Assembly (NCBI GenBank): GCA_949840905.1
Contig: CATKXW010000023.1
Coordinates: 1 to 33,605, forward strand
Length of the DNA stretch: 33,605 nucleotides
Direction: 5' to 3'
From: an uncultured Eggerthellaceae bacterium
Lineage (GTDB): Bacteria > Actinomycetota > Coriobacteriia > Coriobacteriales > Eggerthellaceae
Every line of letters starts with the position of its first letter. Positions within the stretch are counted from its first letter, which is position 1. The notes beneath the pieces were generated by a model. The model saw only the letters and a program-made list of their open reading frames with translations, made no database searches and was not told the origin of the DNA. Made by a program: the position numbers and the translations under genes. Positions 1 to 7,314 of this stretch are shown in pieces.

Positions 1-29
1 GACCAAAAGGTCGCGGGCCGTGCTGTTCA

Positions 30-105
30 TGGTGGAGCATAGGGGGATCGAACCCCTGACCTCATGGCTGCCAGCCATGCGCTCTCCCAGCTGAGCTAAT
101 GCCCC
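30..105 (-). tRNA. tRNA-Ala (anticodon GGC)
   Basis: The reverse strand folds as a complete 76-nt cloverleaf. The seven-pair acceptor stem (GGGGCAT with ATGCTCC) includes the G3:U70 wobble pair that is the alanine identity element. The D arm carries AGCTCAGCTGGGAGAGC, the anticodon stem is CATGG/CCATG with loop CTGGCAG (anticodon at 70-72), and the T arm carries GGTTCGATCC. The 3' CCA is encoded at 30-32. A short GACC-AAAA-GGTC inverted repeat sits just beyond the 3' end at the window edge and could be part of its terminator. Confidence 0.97.
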
Positions 106-156
106 GAATGAATCGGTGCGCCCTTGCGAATTATCTTCGCGAAAAGCACGCTAGCC

Positions 157-184
157 ACTATAGCACAACCGGCGGTGGTGGCAA
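157..184 (-). promoter_or_regulatory. Promoter of tRNA-Ala
   Basis: On the minus strand there is a -35 TTGCCA (179-184) and a -10 TATAGT (157-162) separated by 16 bases. TG one base before the -10 makes it an extended -10. Transcription would start near 150, about 45 nt before the tRNA 5' end. No other gene lies on this strand nearby. Confidence 0.65.
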
Positions 185-261
185 CACCTTCTTTTGCGTA
201 TTTCCTCGCAGAGCGCCGTGCCGTCGGGGGTCTTTCTGCGCATTTTCCCCTGTTGTATGGT

Positions 262-267
262 TATAAT
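262..267 (+). promoter_or_regulatory. Putative -10 element for the 356-886 gene
   Basis: A perfect TATAAT lies about 90 bases before the first plus-strand gene. I see no convincing -35 at 16-18 bases upstream, so this is a partial promoter call. The stretch 106-355 otherwise holds only this element and the divergent tRNA promoter. Confidence 0.4.
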
Positions 268-355
268 AGCATCCAAAGAAAGCCCATAACGGCATGACCT
301 ATCACTGCCACAGGCCAACTCATACGTACCCGTTATCATGAAGGAGAGCCTAGCC

Positions 356-886
356 TTGCAGGTTCATGACGCGAACATGATGAAAACGCAGATGAAACGC
401 ACCCCTTTGATCGCGAACCGTTCAATGGATCATGGTGTTCCTTTCATCTTCTGTATCATGTTGGTCGCATGGCTGTTGTCTATCGCGCTTGCGTTCTCGG
501 TCGCTCCGAGCATTGCTTGGGCTGACGCCCCCGCTCGCTCTTCGGCGGGCGATACCGCGGTGTCCTCCAGCGCATGGCAGGCCAAGCCTGATAGCGACGA
601 GGACAAGGCTGACCTGGCCGCCGCTATCCAGCAAGAAGCTTATGCCCAGCAGAGCGAGTCCGGCTCTACCGGTCATGTGGGGCCGTATTACGCCATCGAG
701 AAGCGCTACGTCACCGCCGTCGAGGAAGGTTTCGATAAGGCAGCCGAAGAGCAGTACCTCGTGTCTTCCGTGTCGACCGCCCTAGCGGCGGCAGCGGTGG
801 TGGCCGCCATCTTCGCGGCACTGGCTCTCGTGAAGGCGAGCCGCGTGCGGGCGCGGGCGAACGTTCTGCGGAATCGCCGCAGATAG
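356..886 (+). CDS. Small envelope protein of unknown function (signal peptide/TM, outer domain, C-terminal TM)
   Basis: I do not recognise the family. From this start the protein has 176 residues. A hydrophobic segment at about residues 29-52 ends in AWADAPA, which looks like a signal-peptidase site. About 80 polar, Ser/Ala/Glu-rich residues follow, then a second hydrophobic helix at about 137-160 and a basic tail ending NRRR. This suggests an outward-facing domain held by a C-terminal anchor. Start choice: an in-frame ATG at 338 has no ribosome site, whereas AAGGAG at 341-346 is nine bases before the in-frame TTG at 356, so TTG is preferred. The frame is open from 338 in either case. It precedes the large membrane protein at 961 by 74 bases, so the two are probably cotranscribed. 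Confidence 0.65.
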   Translation: MQVHDANMMKTQMKRTPLIANRSMDHGVPFIFCIMLVAWLLSIALAFSVAPSIAWADAPARSSAGDTAVSSSAWQAKPDSDEDKADLAAAIQQEAYAQQSESGSTGHVGPYYAIEKRYVTAVEEGFDKAAEEQYLVSSVSTALAAAAVVAAIFAALALVKASRVRARANVLRNRRR

Positions 887-960
887 GGGCTCCTGCCCCG
901 TGAGAGCGTCCTGGAACTTGAGAACGAAGCTGATCGAAGACAGCATGAACCGGAGTGACC

Positions 961-2970
961 ATGCCCAACACTGAAACAAACGGAGGACTTTCGCTCGAAG
1001 CGCTGCTCGCAGCGGCGCAGAGCGCTCGTGGCGAAGAGGTGCCTGCTGAAGTCGCTCCTGCTCATGAGGAGCGAGCGGCTTCCGTCGAAGAGAGACCGGC
1101 TGCTGCGCCAGCCACCGAGGCGGCTCCCCCAAAGACCGCGGCTTCGGCTGCTGCTCCTGCGAGCACTGAGGCGGCGGAGCCTGTTGCTGAGCCTTCCGCT
1201 GCTGTGCAGCAGGAGGTCGTCCGCGAAGAGGAGCCGGCTGCCCCGGCGTTCGATCTGGCGGCAGCCCTCGGCTACGGCTCTCGTGGGGGCAGCGCTCCTG
1301 TCGCCTCTGCGGCACGCGAGCCGGAGGAGAAGTTCGACCTCGCATCCGCTCTTGGCTACAAGCCGGCATCGACCCAGGAGCCCGCGGCCGCCGAGCCGAC
1401 ACCGCCCGAAGCTGTCATCCAGACCCAGCAGCCTCAGGCCCAGGATGGATCGTCGGCGCGGACGACCGCGCCTGCGCGCAACGAGGGGCAGGACCGCGCG
1501 ACGGCTGTGCAGGAGCGCGCCATGCGCGAAGCCCAGCAGCAGGCTCGTTTGCGTGAGCATCGAGCAGCCCGCGAGGAGAAGGCGGCTCAGGCCGCAACCC
1601 GCAGCGATGGGCGCGAATCTCAGCGTGATGGCATAAAGGCCGCTCGTTCTGAGCAGGAGCGGCAGTCGCAAGAAGACGCTACCGCTCCCGCCACCGATAC
1701 GTCCCAGCGCATGGTCGAGCGCCGCACCGAGCGTCAGCGCACCGTGCGACCCTCCATTGGCCTCGGCGCTCAGAGCGTCGCCGATGCTGGCGGCAAGCCG
1801 ATCGAGTCCTACCAGCCTACCAAGCGAGATCGCTCTGCTCAGGCCCGCGCTGCGCGGCCGTTGAGGCAGGAAGAGGTGACGGAGGTCGCTCAGGCCATCG
1901 CCGCCGAGAATGCGCGCATCGAGTATGCGGAGGAATCGACGGCCGAGGTCGTGAAAGCGGAGCTCGTCGAGACCGCTGCGGTGGTCGAAGAGCAGCTGCG
2001 GGAGCAGCCGTCCGAGGCGGCAAGCCAGAAGAAGGCTCCCGTGGAGCCGACAGAAGAGCGCTTTGCGCAAACGAGCGACCAGCCAGCTGCTCCGCTAGGC
2101 GATCCCATCATTCTCCTCAGTAAGCCCATACCGACGCCTGAGCCTGAACCGGCGGTCGAGGTGTCTTCGGCGGAACCGCAGCCGCAGGTACGGCCGGTGA
2201 TCCCCGTTTCGGAGCCGACGCCTGCGATGCAGCCGAGCCAGCCGATGTCGCAACCGAAGCCCATCGACTTCACCTCACCGGAGTTCGCATCCTCCATCAC
2301 GGCGGGCGCCCCAGAGCCTCAGCGGCCCGGCGCTGTCGGCGGCAAGCCGGCCACCATGCCGCATAAGGTCCCCGTGCGCACCACCGAAGAGATCATCAAG
2401 CCTCCGAGCGCGCCCGTCAAGCTGGGGGTCATCTCGCCCGAGGCGGCCCGCCATGAAGCGGAAGCCAAGAAGAAGGTACAGAGCAACGAACGGAAGATAG
2501 TGAAGAAGGTCCGTCGCTTCCGTGCGTTGGGCATGCTGCTCATCGTTTTGGCTCTGGCGGCGCTGGGCGGTGCCATCTTCTTGTTCTTGGCTGGAAACGC
2601 CCAGGCGAAGGAGAGCATCGAGGCCGCTGCTACCGAGATCTGCGAGCAGGCCGGCCGTACCATCACTTATCGCTACAAGGCGGCCGACTCCAATGGTACG
2701 CTGTGCCCCACCACTGAGGTAGCCACGTTCAGCGCCGGTGATGTGCTGGAGCAGAGCGTCATCACCATGAACACGCCCGACTTCGAGACGGCGGCTCATA
2801 CCTTGGCCGCTTTCAAGAAGCAGTTCCAAGAGAGCGCCTATGTGGATGGTCGCGTGGATGGCAACATCGTCATCTTCACGTTGCATATGAGCAACGAGCG
2901 TATCCTGAAGGTGACCTACACCGCGCTGCTCATGACCAATACGACGGGTTGCGAGGTCCTTTTGAACTAG
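961..2970 (+). CDS. Large single-pass membrane protein, Ala/Glu/Pro-rich cytoplasmic region (paralogue of 3571-5781)
   Basis: Unrecognised family, 669 residues. Residues 1 to about 500 are low-complexity (Ala, Glu, Pro, Gln, Arg) and look disordered. A basic patch (KKVRRFR) precedes a single membrane helix at about 521-545, so the N-terminus should be inside and the last 120 residues outside. Two copies of FDLAxALGY lie at residues 97-105 and 125-133. The N-terminus contains SLEALLAAA, matching SLDALLTQA at the start of the second large protein. The outer domain shares the pattern TEV-x-T(F/Y)...G-x-VDG with that protein. Start: an in-frame GTG at 955 has no ribosome site, while GGAG at 952-955 sits five bases before ATG 961. 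The gene ends before a strong terminator. Confidence 0.75.
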   Translation: MPNTETNGGLSLEALLAAAQSARGEEVPAEVAPAHEERAASVEERPAAAPATEAAPPKTAASAAAPASTEAAEPVAEPSAAVQQEVVREEEPAAPAFDLAAALGYGSRGGSAPVASAAREPEEKFDLASALGYKPASTQEPAAAEPTPPEAVIQTQQPQAQDGSSARTTAPARNEGQDRATAVQERAMREAQQQARLREHRAAREEKAAQAATRSDGRESQRDGIKAARSEQERQSQEDATAPATDTSQRMVERRTERQRTVRPSIGLGAQSVADAGGKPIESYQPTKRDRSAQARAARPLRQEEVTEVAQAIAAENARIEYAEESTAEVVKAELVETAAVVEEQLREQPSEAASQKKAPVEPTEERFAQTSDQPAAPLGDPIILLSKPIPTPEPEPAVEVSSAEPQPQVRPVIPVSEPTPAMQPSQPMSQPKPIDFTSPEFASSITAGAPEPQRPGAVGGKPATMPHKVPVRTTEEIIKPPSAPVKLGVISPEAARHEAEAKKKVQSNERKIVKKVRRFRALGMLLIVLALAALGGAIFLFLAGNAQAKESIEAAATEICEQAGRTITYRYKAADSNGTLCPTTEVATFSAGDVLEQSVITMNTPDFETAAHTLAAFKKQFQESAYVDGRVDGNIVIFTLHMSNERILKVTYTALLMTNTTGCEVLLN

Positions 2971-2973
2971 ATC

Positions 2974-2992
2974 AGGCGATCGCGCATCGCCT
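2974..2992. repeat. Short inverted repeat AGGCGAT-CGCGC-ATCGCCT
   Basis: A 7-bp stem with a 5-base loop begins four bases after the preceding stop codon. No T tract follows, so it is not itself a terminator. Its arm resembles the inner arm (CAGGCGA) of the palindrome at 3390-3434. Confidence 0.5.
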
Positions 2993-3030
2993 GTAGCGAC
3001 GCACGATCGCACGATCGTCGAAAGTCAGAG

Positions 3031-3070
3031 AAATGAAAGACCCCGCCCATATGGACGGGGTCTTTCATTT
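3031..3070. terminator. Bidirectional intrinsic terminator between convergent genes
   Basis: A perfect 15-bp stem, AAATGAAAGACCCCG at 3031-3045 with its complement at 3056-3070, encloses a 10-base loop. The stem has a GC core and A/T-rich ends, so each strand has a U-rich 3' arm. It lies between the plus-strand gene ending at 2970 and the minus-strand gene ending at 3097, where a shared terminator is expected. Confidence 0.9.
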
Positions 3071-3096
3071 AGGCGAATCTGATGCCTGATAAGGAG

Positions 3097-3324
3097 TTAT
3101 TTCGCAGCGCTCTTCATGAGCTGATCGGAAACCTCCATGAAGGCGGAGTACACCTCAGGGGCGAGCATGACGCAGGAGATCTGGTTGTCGGTGACCAGCA
3201 TCTTCACCTTGTCGTTCTTGATGCTGCGCACGAAATCGGCCTCTTTGGCCTTGCCCAGGTCATCGGAGGTGATGAGGAGGCTGGAAAGGTCGTTAAGGCG
3301 AGGGAGGTTCATATCGTTAGCCAT
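3097..3324 (-). CDS. 75-aa antitoxin-like small protein (Phd/YefM-like, tentative)
   Basis: Small acidic/basic mixed protein of 75 residues with a clear ribosome site (AGGAG, eight bases before the ATG at 3324). The second half, with ISCVMLAPEVYSAFMEVSDQ, resembles the strand-then-helix segment of Phd/YefM-type antitoxins, where a short strand is followed by a Tyr-containing helix. That resemblance is by eye only. No toxin-like gene (RelE, Doc, PIN) lies beside it, so it could instead be a stand-alone DNA-binding regulator. It is transcribed away from the large membrane protein at 3571, and a nested palindrome sits between the two promoters, consistent with autoregulation. It converges on the terminator at 3031-3070. 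Confidence 0.7.
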   Translation of the reverse strand: MANDMNLPRLNDLSSLLITSDDLGKAKEADFVRSIKNDKVKMLVTDNQISCVMLAPEVYSAFMEVSDQLMKSAAK

Positions 3325-3366
3325 CAGATTGTCTCCTAACAGGTTGAAAAAGAACGATATTGCACC

Positions 3367-3395
3367 ATTGTGCCACTCATTTATTCTTCTTGCAA
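3367..3395 (-). promoter_or_regulatory. Possible promoter of the 75-aa gene
   Basis: The minus strand has TTGCAA (3390-3395) and CACAAT (3367-3372) with a 17-base spacer. Each hexamer has two mismatches to consensus, but the spacing is ideal and the position fits a leader of about 35 nt. The -35 overlaps the outer arm of the palindrome at 3390-3434. Confidence 0.4.
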
Positions 3396-3434
3396 GGAAA
3401 ACGTCGCCTGTTTCAGGCGATATGCTCCTTGCAA
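3390..3434. promoter_or_regulatory. Nested symmetric palindrome between divergent promoters (putative operator)
   Basis: The outer arms TTGCAAGGA (3390-3398) and TCCTTGCAA (3426-3434) enclose the inner arms TCGCCTG (3404-3410) and CAGGCGA (3414-3420). The gaps are equal: five bases (3399-3403) on one side and five (3421-3425) on the other. All 16 base pairs share one dyad centre at 3412. It overlaps the minus-strand -35 and ends 13 bases before the plus-strand -35. It could bind a dimeric or tetrameric regulator, or fold as an RNA hairpin. Confidence 0.6.
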
Positions 3435-3447
3435 TTCCAGTTCAGAA

Positions 3448-3476
3448 TTCACATCTGCGCAGATAAAGGATATACT
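3448..3476 (+). promoter_or_regulatory. Promoter of the large membrane protein at 3571
   Basis: TTCACA (3448-3453) and TATACT (3471-3476) are separated by exactly 17 bases, each one mismatch from the housekeeping sigma consensus. Transcription would begin near 3483, giving an untranslated leader of almost 90 nt. Confidence 0.7.
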
Positions 3477-3570
3477 GAACTGTCAATGGTCAGTTACGTT
3501 TCCTGCTCGTTTCAGCAGGCCTTCACGAAAGTGGTTCGACGGATTGTACGAGAAGAACAACGGTAGCAGC

Positions 3571-5781
3571 ATGTCTCTCGACGCGCTTCTTACTCAGGCG
3601 GGCATCCCCCCTGATGAAGTGCTCGAGCTGTTGCCTGATACCGACGAACCGCCGAAGACCCCCGAAGAGAAGAAGGCTGAAGCGCTGAAGTCGGCAGCGG
3701 CCTTGGCCGATCTGCCTGGCATGCCCGGGTTCCTCAAGCCCACGCGCACCTCGTTGGCCGCCGATGCGGCAAAAGCGAGCGAGGAAGAGCGCCAACAGAA
3801 GGTCGCCGAAGAGGGGGTCACCACCACCACGGTGGATGCCACCGGTAACAACGGCCAGGGCTTCAAGGTCACCGTCATGGTGAGCCCCGACGACGAGACC
3901 TCTAAGGAGGCAGCCGCCCTGCGTGACGCCGCCAGCGCATCCAAACCAGAACCCGACCTGTCCGGCTCTTCCCATGGGAGGACATCGGGTCTCGATGAAC
4001 GGTTCTATCCGCAGAACCAGGCCGCTGGGTCGGGCTTCGGCTGCGCTACGCCATCGGCTCCGTTCAGCTCGCCTTTGGCCGGTGCTCCACTGGGTGACCC
4101 CTATGGCTTCGACGCGGAACCACCGCTGCCCTTCGATGGCGGGGCTGCCATGCCCCTCGGCCCGCAACCCGAGTTCCCAGGCGTGTTGCCCGTGCCAGGG
4201 GCGAACGCTCCGGGCGTCATGCCGGTCGGAGGCGGCGGTATCGGTGTTCCGGGAGCGATCGCCTACGATATGGGCGTCGCGGCCGATGGGGCCTTCGCGC
4301 CTGCTGCGGGCGGCTTCGGCCCGCTCGACCCCGGTGCCCGAGCGGCGCTGGGCGGAGAGGGCTTCGGCCTTCCCACCGATGGCGTGCCGTTAACGGATGA
4401 GGAAGCCGCAGCTCGGGCGGCGGCTGCTCAGGCAGCGCAGAATGCGGCTATGGTCGAAGCCATGGTGCAGTACGGTCCCGATGCTATCTCCGAAGAGGAC
4501 AAGAAACGGTTCTTCGGAAAGAAGAAGCGCGAGAAGGCGGCCAAGAAGGCTGCCGAAGAAGCGGCGGCGTTCGCAGCGGCCACAGCGGCTGCTGCGGCAG
4601 AAGCGGCCGCAGCTGAGGAAGCGGCCCGCCGTCAGCCCACCGCGTACGTTCCCACACCGGCTCCTTTGGGAGGGGCACCGACCATGGACGGCTTCGAGGG
4701 CCGGTCGCCTTTCGATGGCATGGCACCGGTGGATGCCATGGGCACATCGCAGATCCCCCTGGGCGCTCAGCAGCCCATCGCACCGATGGACGGTCTGAGC
4801 CAGCCCATCATGGGTCAGGCTGCGGCGGACACGTCGGGCTATGACCGGTTCGCTAGTCCGCTGCCAGAGAATGCCGTCTATGGGGCTTCGCCCATGCAGC
4901 CAGGTATGGCCGATCCTTCCGTCACTACCGGCATGCCCGCCGTGGGCGCTGTGATGGGTCCTGACGGCTCGTATCTCACCGATCCGCTGGGCATGACGCT
5001 CGGTTGCGATCAGTACGGCTACGGGCCAGAAGTGCCCGGCGGCAACCCTGAGGGCGTTGCGGCTCTGGAAGCCATGCGCTCCGAGATGAACGATGCTTCC
5101 GATTCCCATCGCAAGCGCATGCGCACCATCAAGATCGCGGTGGGCTCGGTGGTCGGCGCGCTCGCCTTGGCCGCCATCACCTGCGGCATCTTGATCGGAA
5201 CCAATGTCATCTCCTTGGACGACCTGGGCATCCATATCGGTAACGAGAGCTCGCAGAGCAATGGCGCGAGCAGTTCTTCTTCGTCCAATGGGCTATCGTA
5301 CCATTCGAGCTCGTCGCGCTCTTCCAGCTCGTCCAGCGCTTCCGGCTCTTCCAGCTCCTCCAATGCCTCCGATGCGTCCAGCGCTCCCGGCTCTTCCGAT
5401 GCTTCGAGCTCGTCTCCCTCTGCATCGGGCGGTTCTACGACGCCGTTCGACCCGTCGAGCTTGGCGGGGGATGAGGTCTATCACTACACCCTCACCACCA
5501 TCGACGGCGAAACACCGAGCGTGACCGAAGTGGTCACTTACAACAGCGAGGGCATCTGCATCCAGACGGCCATGGACGCCGTGTTCAGCACGGCCACCGG
5601 AGCGCAGGCGTTCGTTGACCGTGTGCGTAGCGATTATGGCAAGAATTTCCTCTCCGGATCGGTAGATGGGACCACGGCCCATGTGGTGGTGGATATGGAG
5701 CGTGCCAAGTTCACGCGTGAGAAGTACGAGGACGCTCTGCGCAGCGTGGTGGATGATCTTGAGATAGAGCGGATGGCGTAA
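3571..5781 (+). CDS. Large single-pass membrane protein with Gly/Pro/Ala-rich cytoplasmic region and Ser-rich linker
   Basis: Unrecognised family, 736 residues. The first ~515 residues are low-complexity: an acidic/Ala start, a Gly/Pro/Met-rich middle, and a Lys/Ala/Glu helix-forming stretch at about 310-350. A basic segment (HRKRMR) precedes one membrane helix at about 518-545. Outside lie a Ser-dominated linker at about 555-625 and a ~100-residue folded domain at about 635-736. The last domain aligns by eye with the end of the protein at 961-2970. Start: the frame is open back to 3370, but ATG 3571 begins MSLDALL, matching the paralogue, and the promoter at 3448-3476 lies inside the extension. 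No strong ribosome site precedes it, so the start is less certain. A wall-spanning linker and surface sensor role is an inference. Confidence 0.72.
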   Translation: MSLDALLTQAGIPPDEVLELLPDTDEPPKTPEEKKAEALKSAAALADLPGMPGFLKPTRTSLAADAAKASEEERQQKVAEEGVTTTTVDATGNNGQGFKVTVMVSPDDETSKEAAALRDAASASKPEPDLSGSSHGRTSGLDERFYPQNQAAGSGFGCATPSAPFSSPLAGAPLGDPYGFDAEPPLPFDGGAAMPLGPQPEFPGVLPVPGANAPGVMPVGGGGIGVPGAIAYDMGVAADGAFAPAAGGFGPLDPGARAALGGEGFGLPTDGVPLTDEEAAARAAAAQAAQNAAMVEAMVQYGPDAISEEDKKRFFGKKKREKAAKKAAEEAAAFAAATAAAAAEAAAAEEAARRQPTAYVPTPAPLGGAPTMDGFEGRSPFDGMAPVDAMGTSQIPLGAQQPIAPMDGLSQPIMGQAAADTSGYDRFASPLPENAVYGASPMQPGMADPSVTTGMPAVGAVMGPDGSYLTDPLGMTLGCDQYGYGPEVPGGNPEGVAALEAMRSEMNDASDSHRKRMRTIKIAVGSVVGALALAAITCGILIGTNVISLDDLGIHIGNESSQSNGASSSSSSNGLSYHSSSSRSSSSSSASGSSSSSNASDASSAPGSSDASSSSPSASGGSTTPFDPSSLAGDEVYHYTLTTIDGETPSVTEVVTYNSEGICIQTAMDAVFSTATGAQAFVDRVRSDYGKNFLSGSVDGTTAHVVVDMERAKFTREKYEDALRSVVDDLEIERMA

Positions 5782-6387
5782 CTTCCCTGTTGAGGATAGG
5801 CCATGCAATCGTAATAGAGATTATGTGTATGGCCTTGAACCGATGCTATAGTGTCGCTGTTGCCCTCGGGAATGGGTTCACTTTCTTTCTGTGACGAAGA
5901 CCCAAAATGCGAGTTGGGCGTGAAGTCGAATCCAAGAGGACAATCTCCTTCTTCCGACGGCATCGCCTTTGATGATGGATCTTCCGCATGAACGTGGTCT
6001 TGCCGTCGGAGGTATTCCCGAGGCTCCTTCGTGATCCTTGCTGATGTTGCTGATGTAAGAGAGCATGGAGCTTTCGCTGTGAAGGGCTGCAGCACCTGAT
6101 CTGCCCGCCCTTTGCTCGTCACTGAGCAGCTGGCTCGGCTGCGCGATCCTGCCATATCGTACACGAAGTCCTTCTCACCGCTTTGGTCGCTATCCGCTAT
6201 TTGGGGAGAGGCTCTTGTCGGGCTTATCGTGCAGCCCGCTCGATCTTTTGAAGGCTTCTTTCTATGAAGCTCTTCTATAGTGGATAGAGGAGCGACCGCT
6301 TTAGTCGGATGCAGTACAATAAGGTGCTATCGACGCGGTTCTGAAAGGCTGCGCACCGGATAGGAGACAGCGAAGGGAGTCTCGACC
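5782..6387 (+). other. 606-bp region with no recognisable gene; possible long ilvE leader
   Basis: No ORF here looks coding. Features seen: an AGGCCAT/ATGGCCT inverted repeat (5798-5804, 5829-5835) just after the preceding gene; an extended -10 TGCTATAGT (5844-5852); arms TCCGACGGCA (5953-5962) and TGCCGTCGGA (6001-6010) that could pair around a 38-base loop; a tandem TTGCTGATG repeat (6038-6055); and a possible 22-codon leader ORF starting GTG 6031 with GAGG seven bases before it. I see no T-box consensus and no terminator with a U tract before ilvE. Base composition is less GC-rich than the flanking genes. Confidence 0.45.
5844..5852 (+). promoter_or_regulatory. Extended -10 promoter element upstream of ilvE
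   Basis: TGCTATAGT is an extended -10 (TG, one base, TATAGT). No clear -35 is visible, as expected for the extended class. Transcription from here would give an unusually long leader of about 530 nt before ilvE. Confidence 0.4.
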
Positions 6388-7314
6388 ATGGCCGACATAA
6401 CGGAAGTGGCGTACATCTGGAAGAACGGGGAGCTGGTGCCATGGGCCGAGGCGACGACGCACGTGCTGTCCCACTCGCTCCATTATGGGTCAGCGGTGTT
6501 CGAAGGCATTCGCTGCTACAAAGATCCCGATTCCAACAAGAGCTTCGTCTTCCGTCTGGAAGACCATATGGAGCGTTTGCTGCGCAGCTGCAAGATCGCA
6601 GCCATCGCCATCGACTACACGGTGGAGCAGCTGTGCGAGGCGACGGTGGAGCTCATCAAGGCGAACGGCCTGTCGGCGTGCTACATCCGCCCGCTGGTCT
6701 ATCGCGGCTATGGCGTGATGGGGGTCGACCCCAGCGATGCGCCCATCGATGTGGTCATCGCCTGCTGGCCGTGGGACACCTATCTGGGGGCTGATGCGCT
6801 CACTCAGGGCGTGTCGGTGGGAATATCCAGCTGGCGCCAGCGTTCCAACAACTCCATCCCGCCCGCCATGAAAGCATCGGCGTCCTACATGAACTCTCTG
6901 CTCGCGAAGCTGGAAGCCAAAGAGCACGGCTATGTGGAGGCCATCATGCTGAACGAGGAGGGCCTGGTGTGCGAGGGTACCGGCGAGAACCTCTTCATCG
7001 TACGCGATGGCGTGCTGATGACCCCGCCGCTCTCCGATGGCGTCTTAGAGGGCATCACGCGCGACTCGGTGCTGTGCATCGCCGATGAGCTGGAGATCCC
7101 GGCGGGGGAGGAGAGCCTGACCCGCAGCGATCTGTACGTGGCCGACGAGGTGTTCATGACCGGTTCCGCCGCAGAGCTGACCCCCATCGGCTCGGTGGAC
7201 GGCCGCGTGGTGGGGAAGCCGGGCGAGATCACCCGTCGCATCCAGGAACGCTTCTTCGAAGTGGTCTATGGCAAGGCCGAAGAGTACGTCGATTGGCTCA
7301 CTCCCCTTGGCTGA
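6388..7314 (+). CDS. ilvE: Branched-chain amino acid aminotransferase
   Basis: PLP-dependent fold-type IV aminotransferase that transfers an amino group between glutamate and the 2-oxoacids of valine, leucine and isoleucine. Length 308 aa is usual. The N-terminal motif HSLHYGSAVFEGIRCY is typical of the family. K162 in AMKASASYMNS is the expected Schiff-base lysine. EGTGENLF at about 196-203 is the conserved loop near the cofactor phosphate. GAAGGG lies a little over ten bases before ATG 6388. cimA begins inside or at the end of this gene, so they form one operon for isoleucine and related amino acids. Control by the long upstream leader is possible but unproven. Confidence 0.95.
   Translation: MADITEVAYIWKNGELVPWAEATTHVLSHSLHYGSAVFEGIRCYKDPDSNKSFVFRLEDHMERLLRSCKIAAIAIDYTVEQLCEATVELIKANGLSACYIRPLVYRGYGVMGVDPSDAPIDVVIACWPWDTYLGADALTQGVSVGISSWRQRSNNSIPPAMKASASYMNSLLAKLEAKEHGYVEAIMLNEEGLVCEGTGENLFIVRDGVLMTPPLSDGVLEGITRDSVLCIADELEIPAGEESLTRSDLYVADEVFMTGSAAELTPIGSVDGRVVGKPGEITRRIQERFFEVVYGKAEEYVDWLTPLG

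Noticed and set aside
706-2070. 454-codon minus-strand frame opposite the first envelope protein
   Set aside because: Leu/Arg/Ser-rich antisense translation of an Ala/Glu-rich gene; no ribosome site or domain, and the plus-strand frame has a good start and terminator.
3370-3570. Upstream extension of the second envelope protein to 3370
   Set aside because: The promoter at 3448-3476 lies within the extension, and the paralogue's N-terminus matches from the ATG at 3571.
5260-5445. Ser-codon repeats as a CRISPR or simple tandem repeat
   Set aside because: These are degenerate TCC/TCG/AGC serine codons encoding a Ser-rich linker, not regularly spaced repeats with spacers. No CRISPR array is seen anywhere in the window.
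6330-6387. T-box or classic attenuator terminator before ilvE
   Set aside because: No conserved T-box sequence and no stem followed by a U tract is visible in the region.
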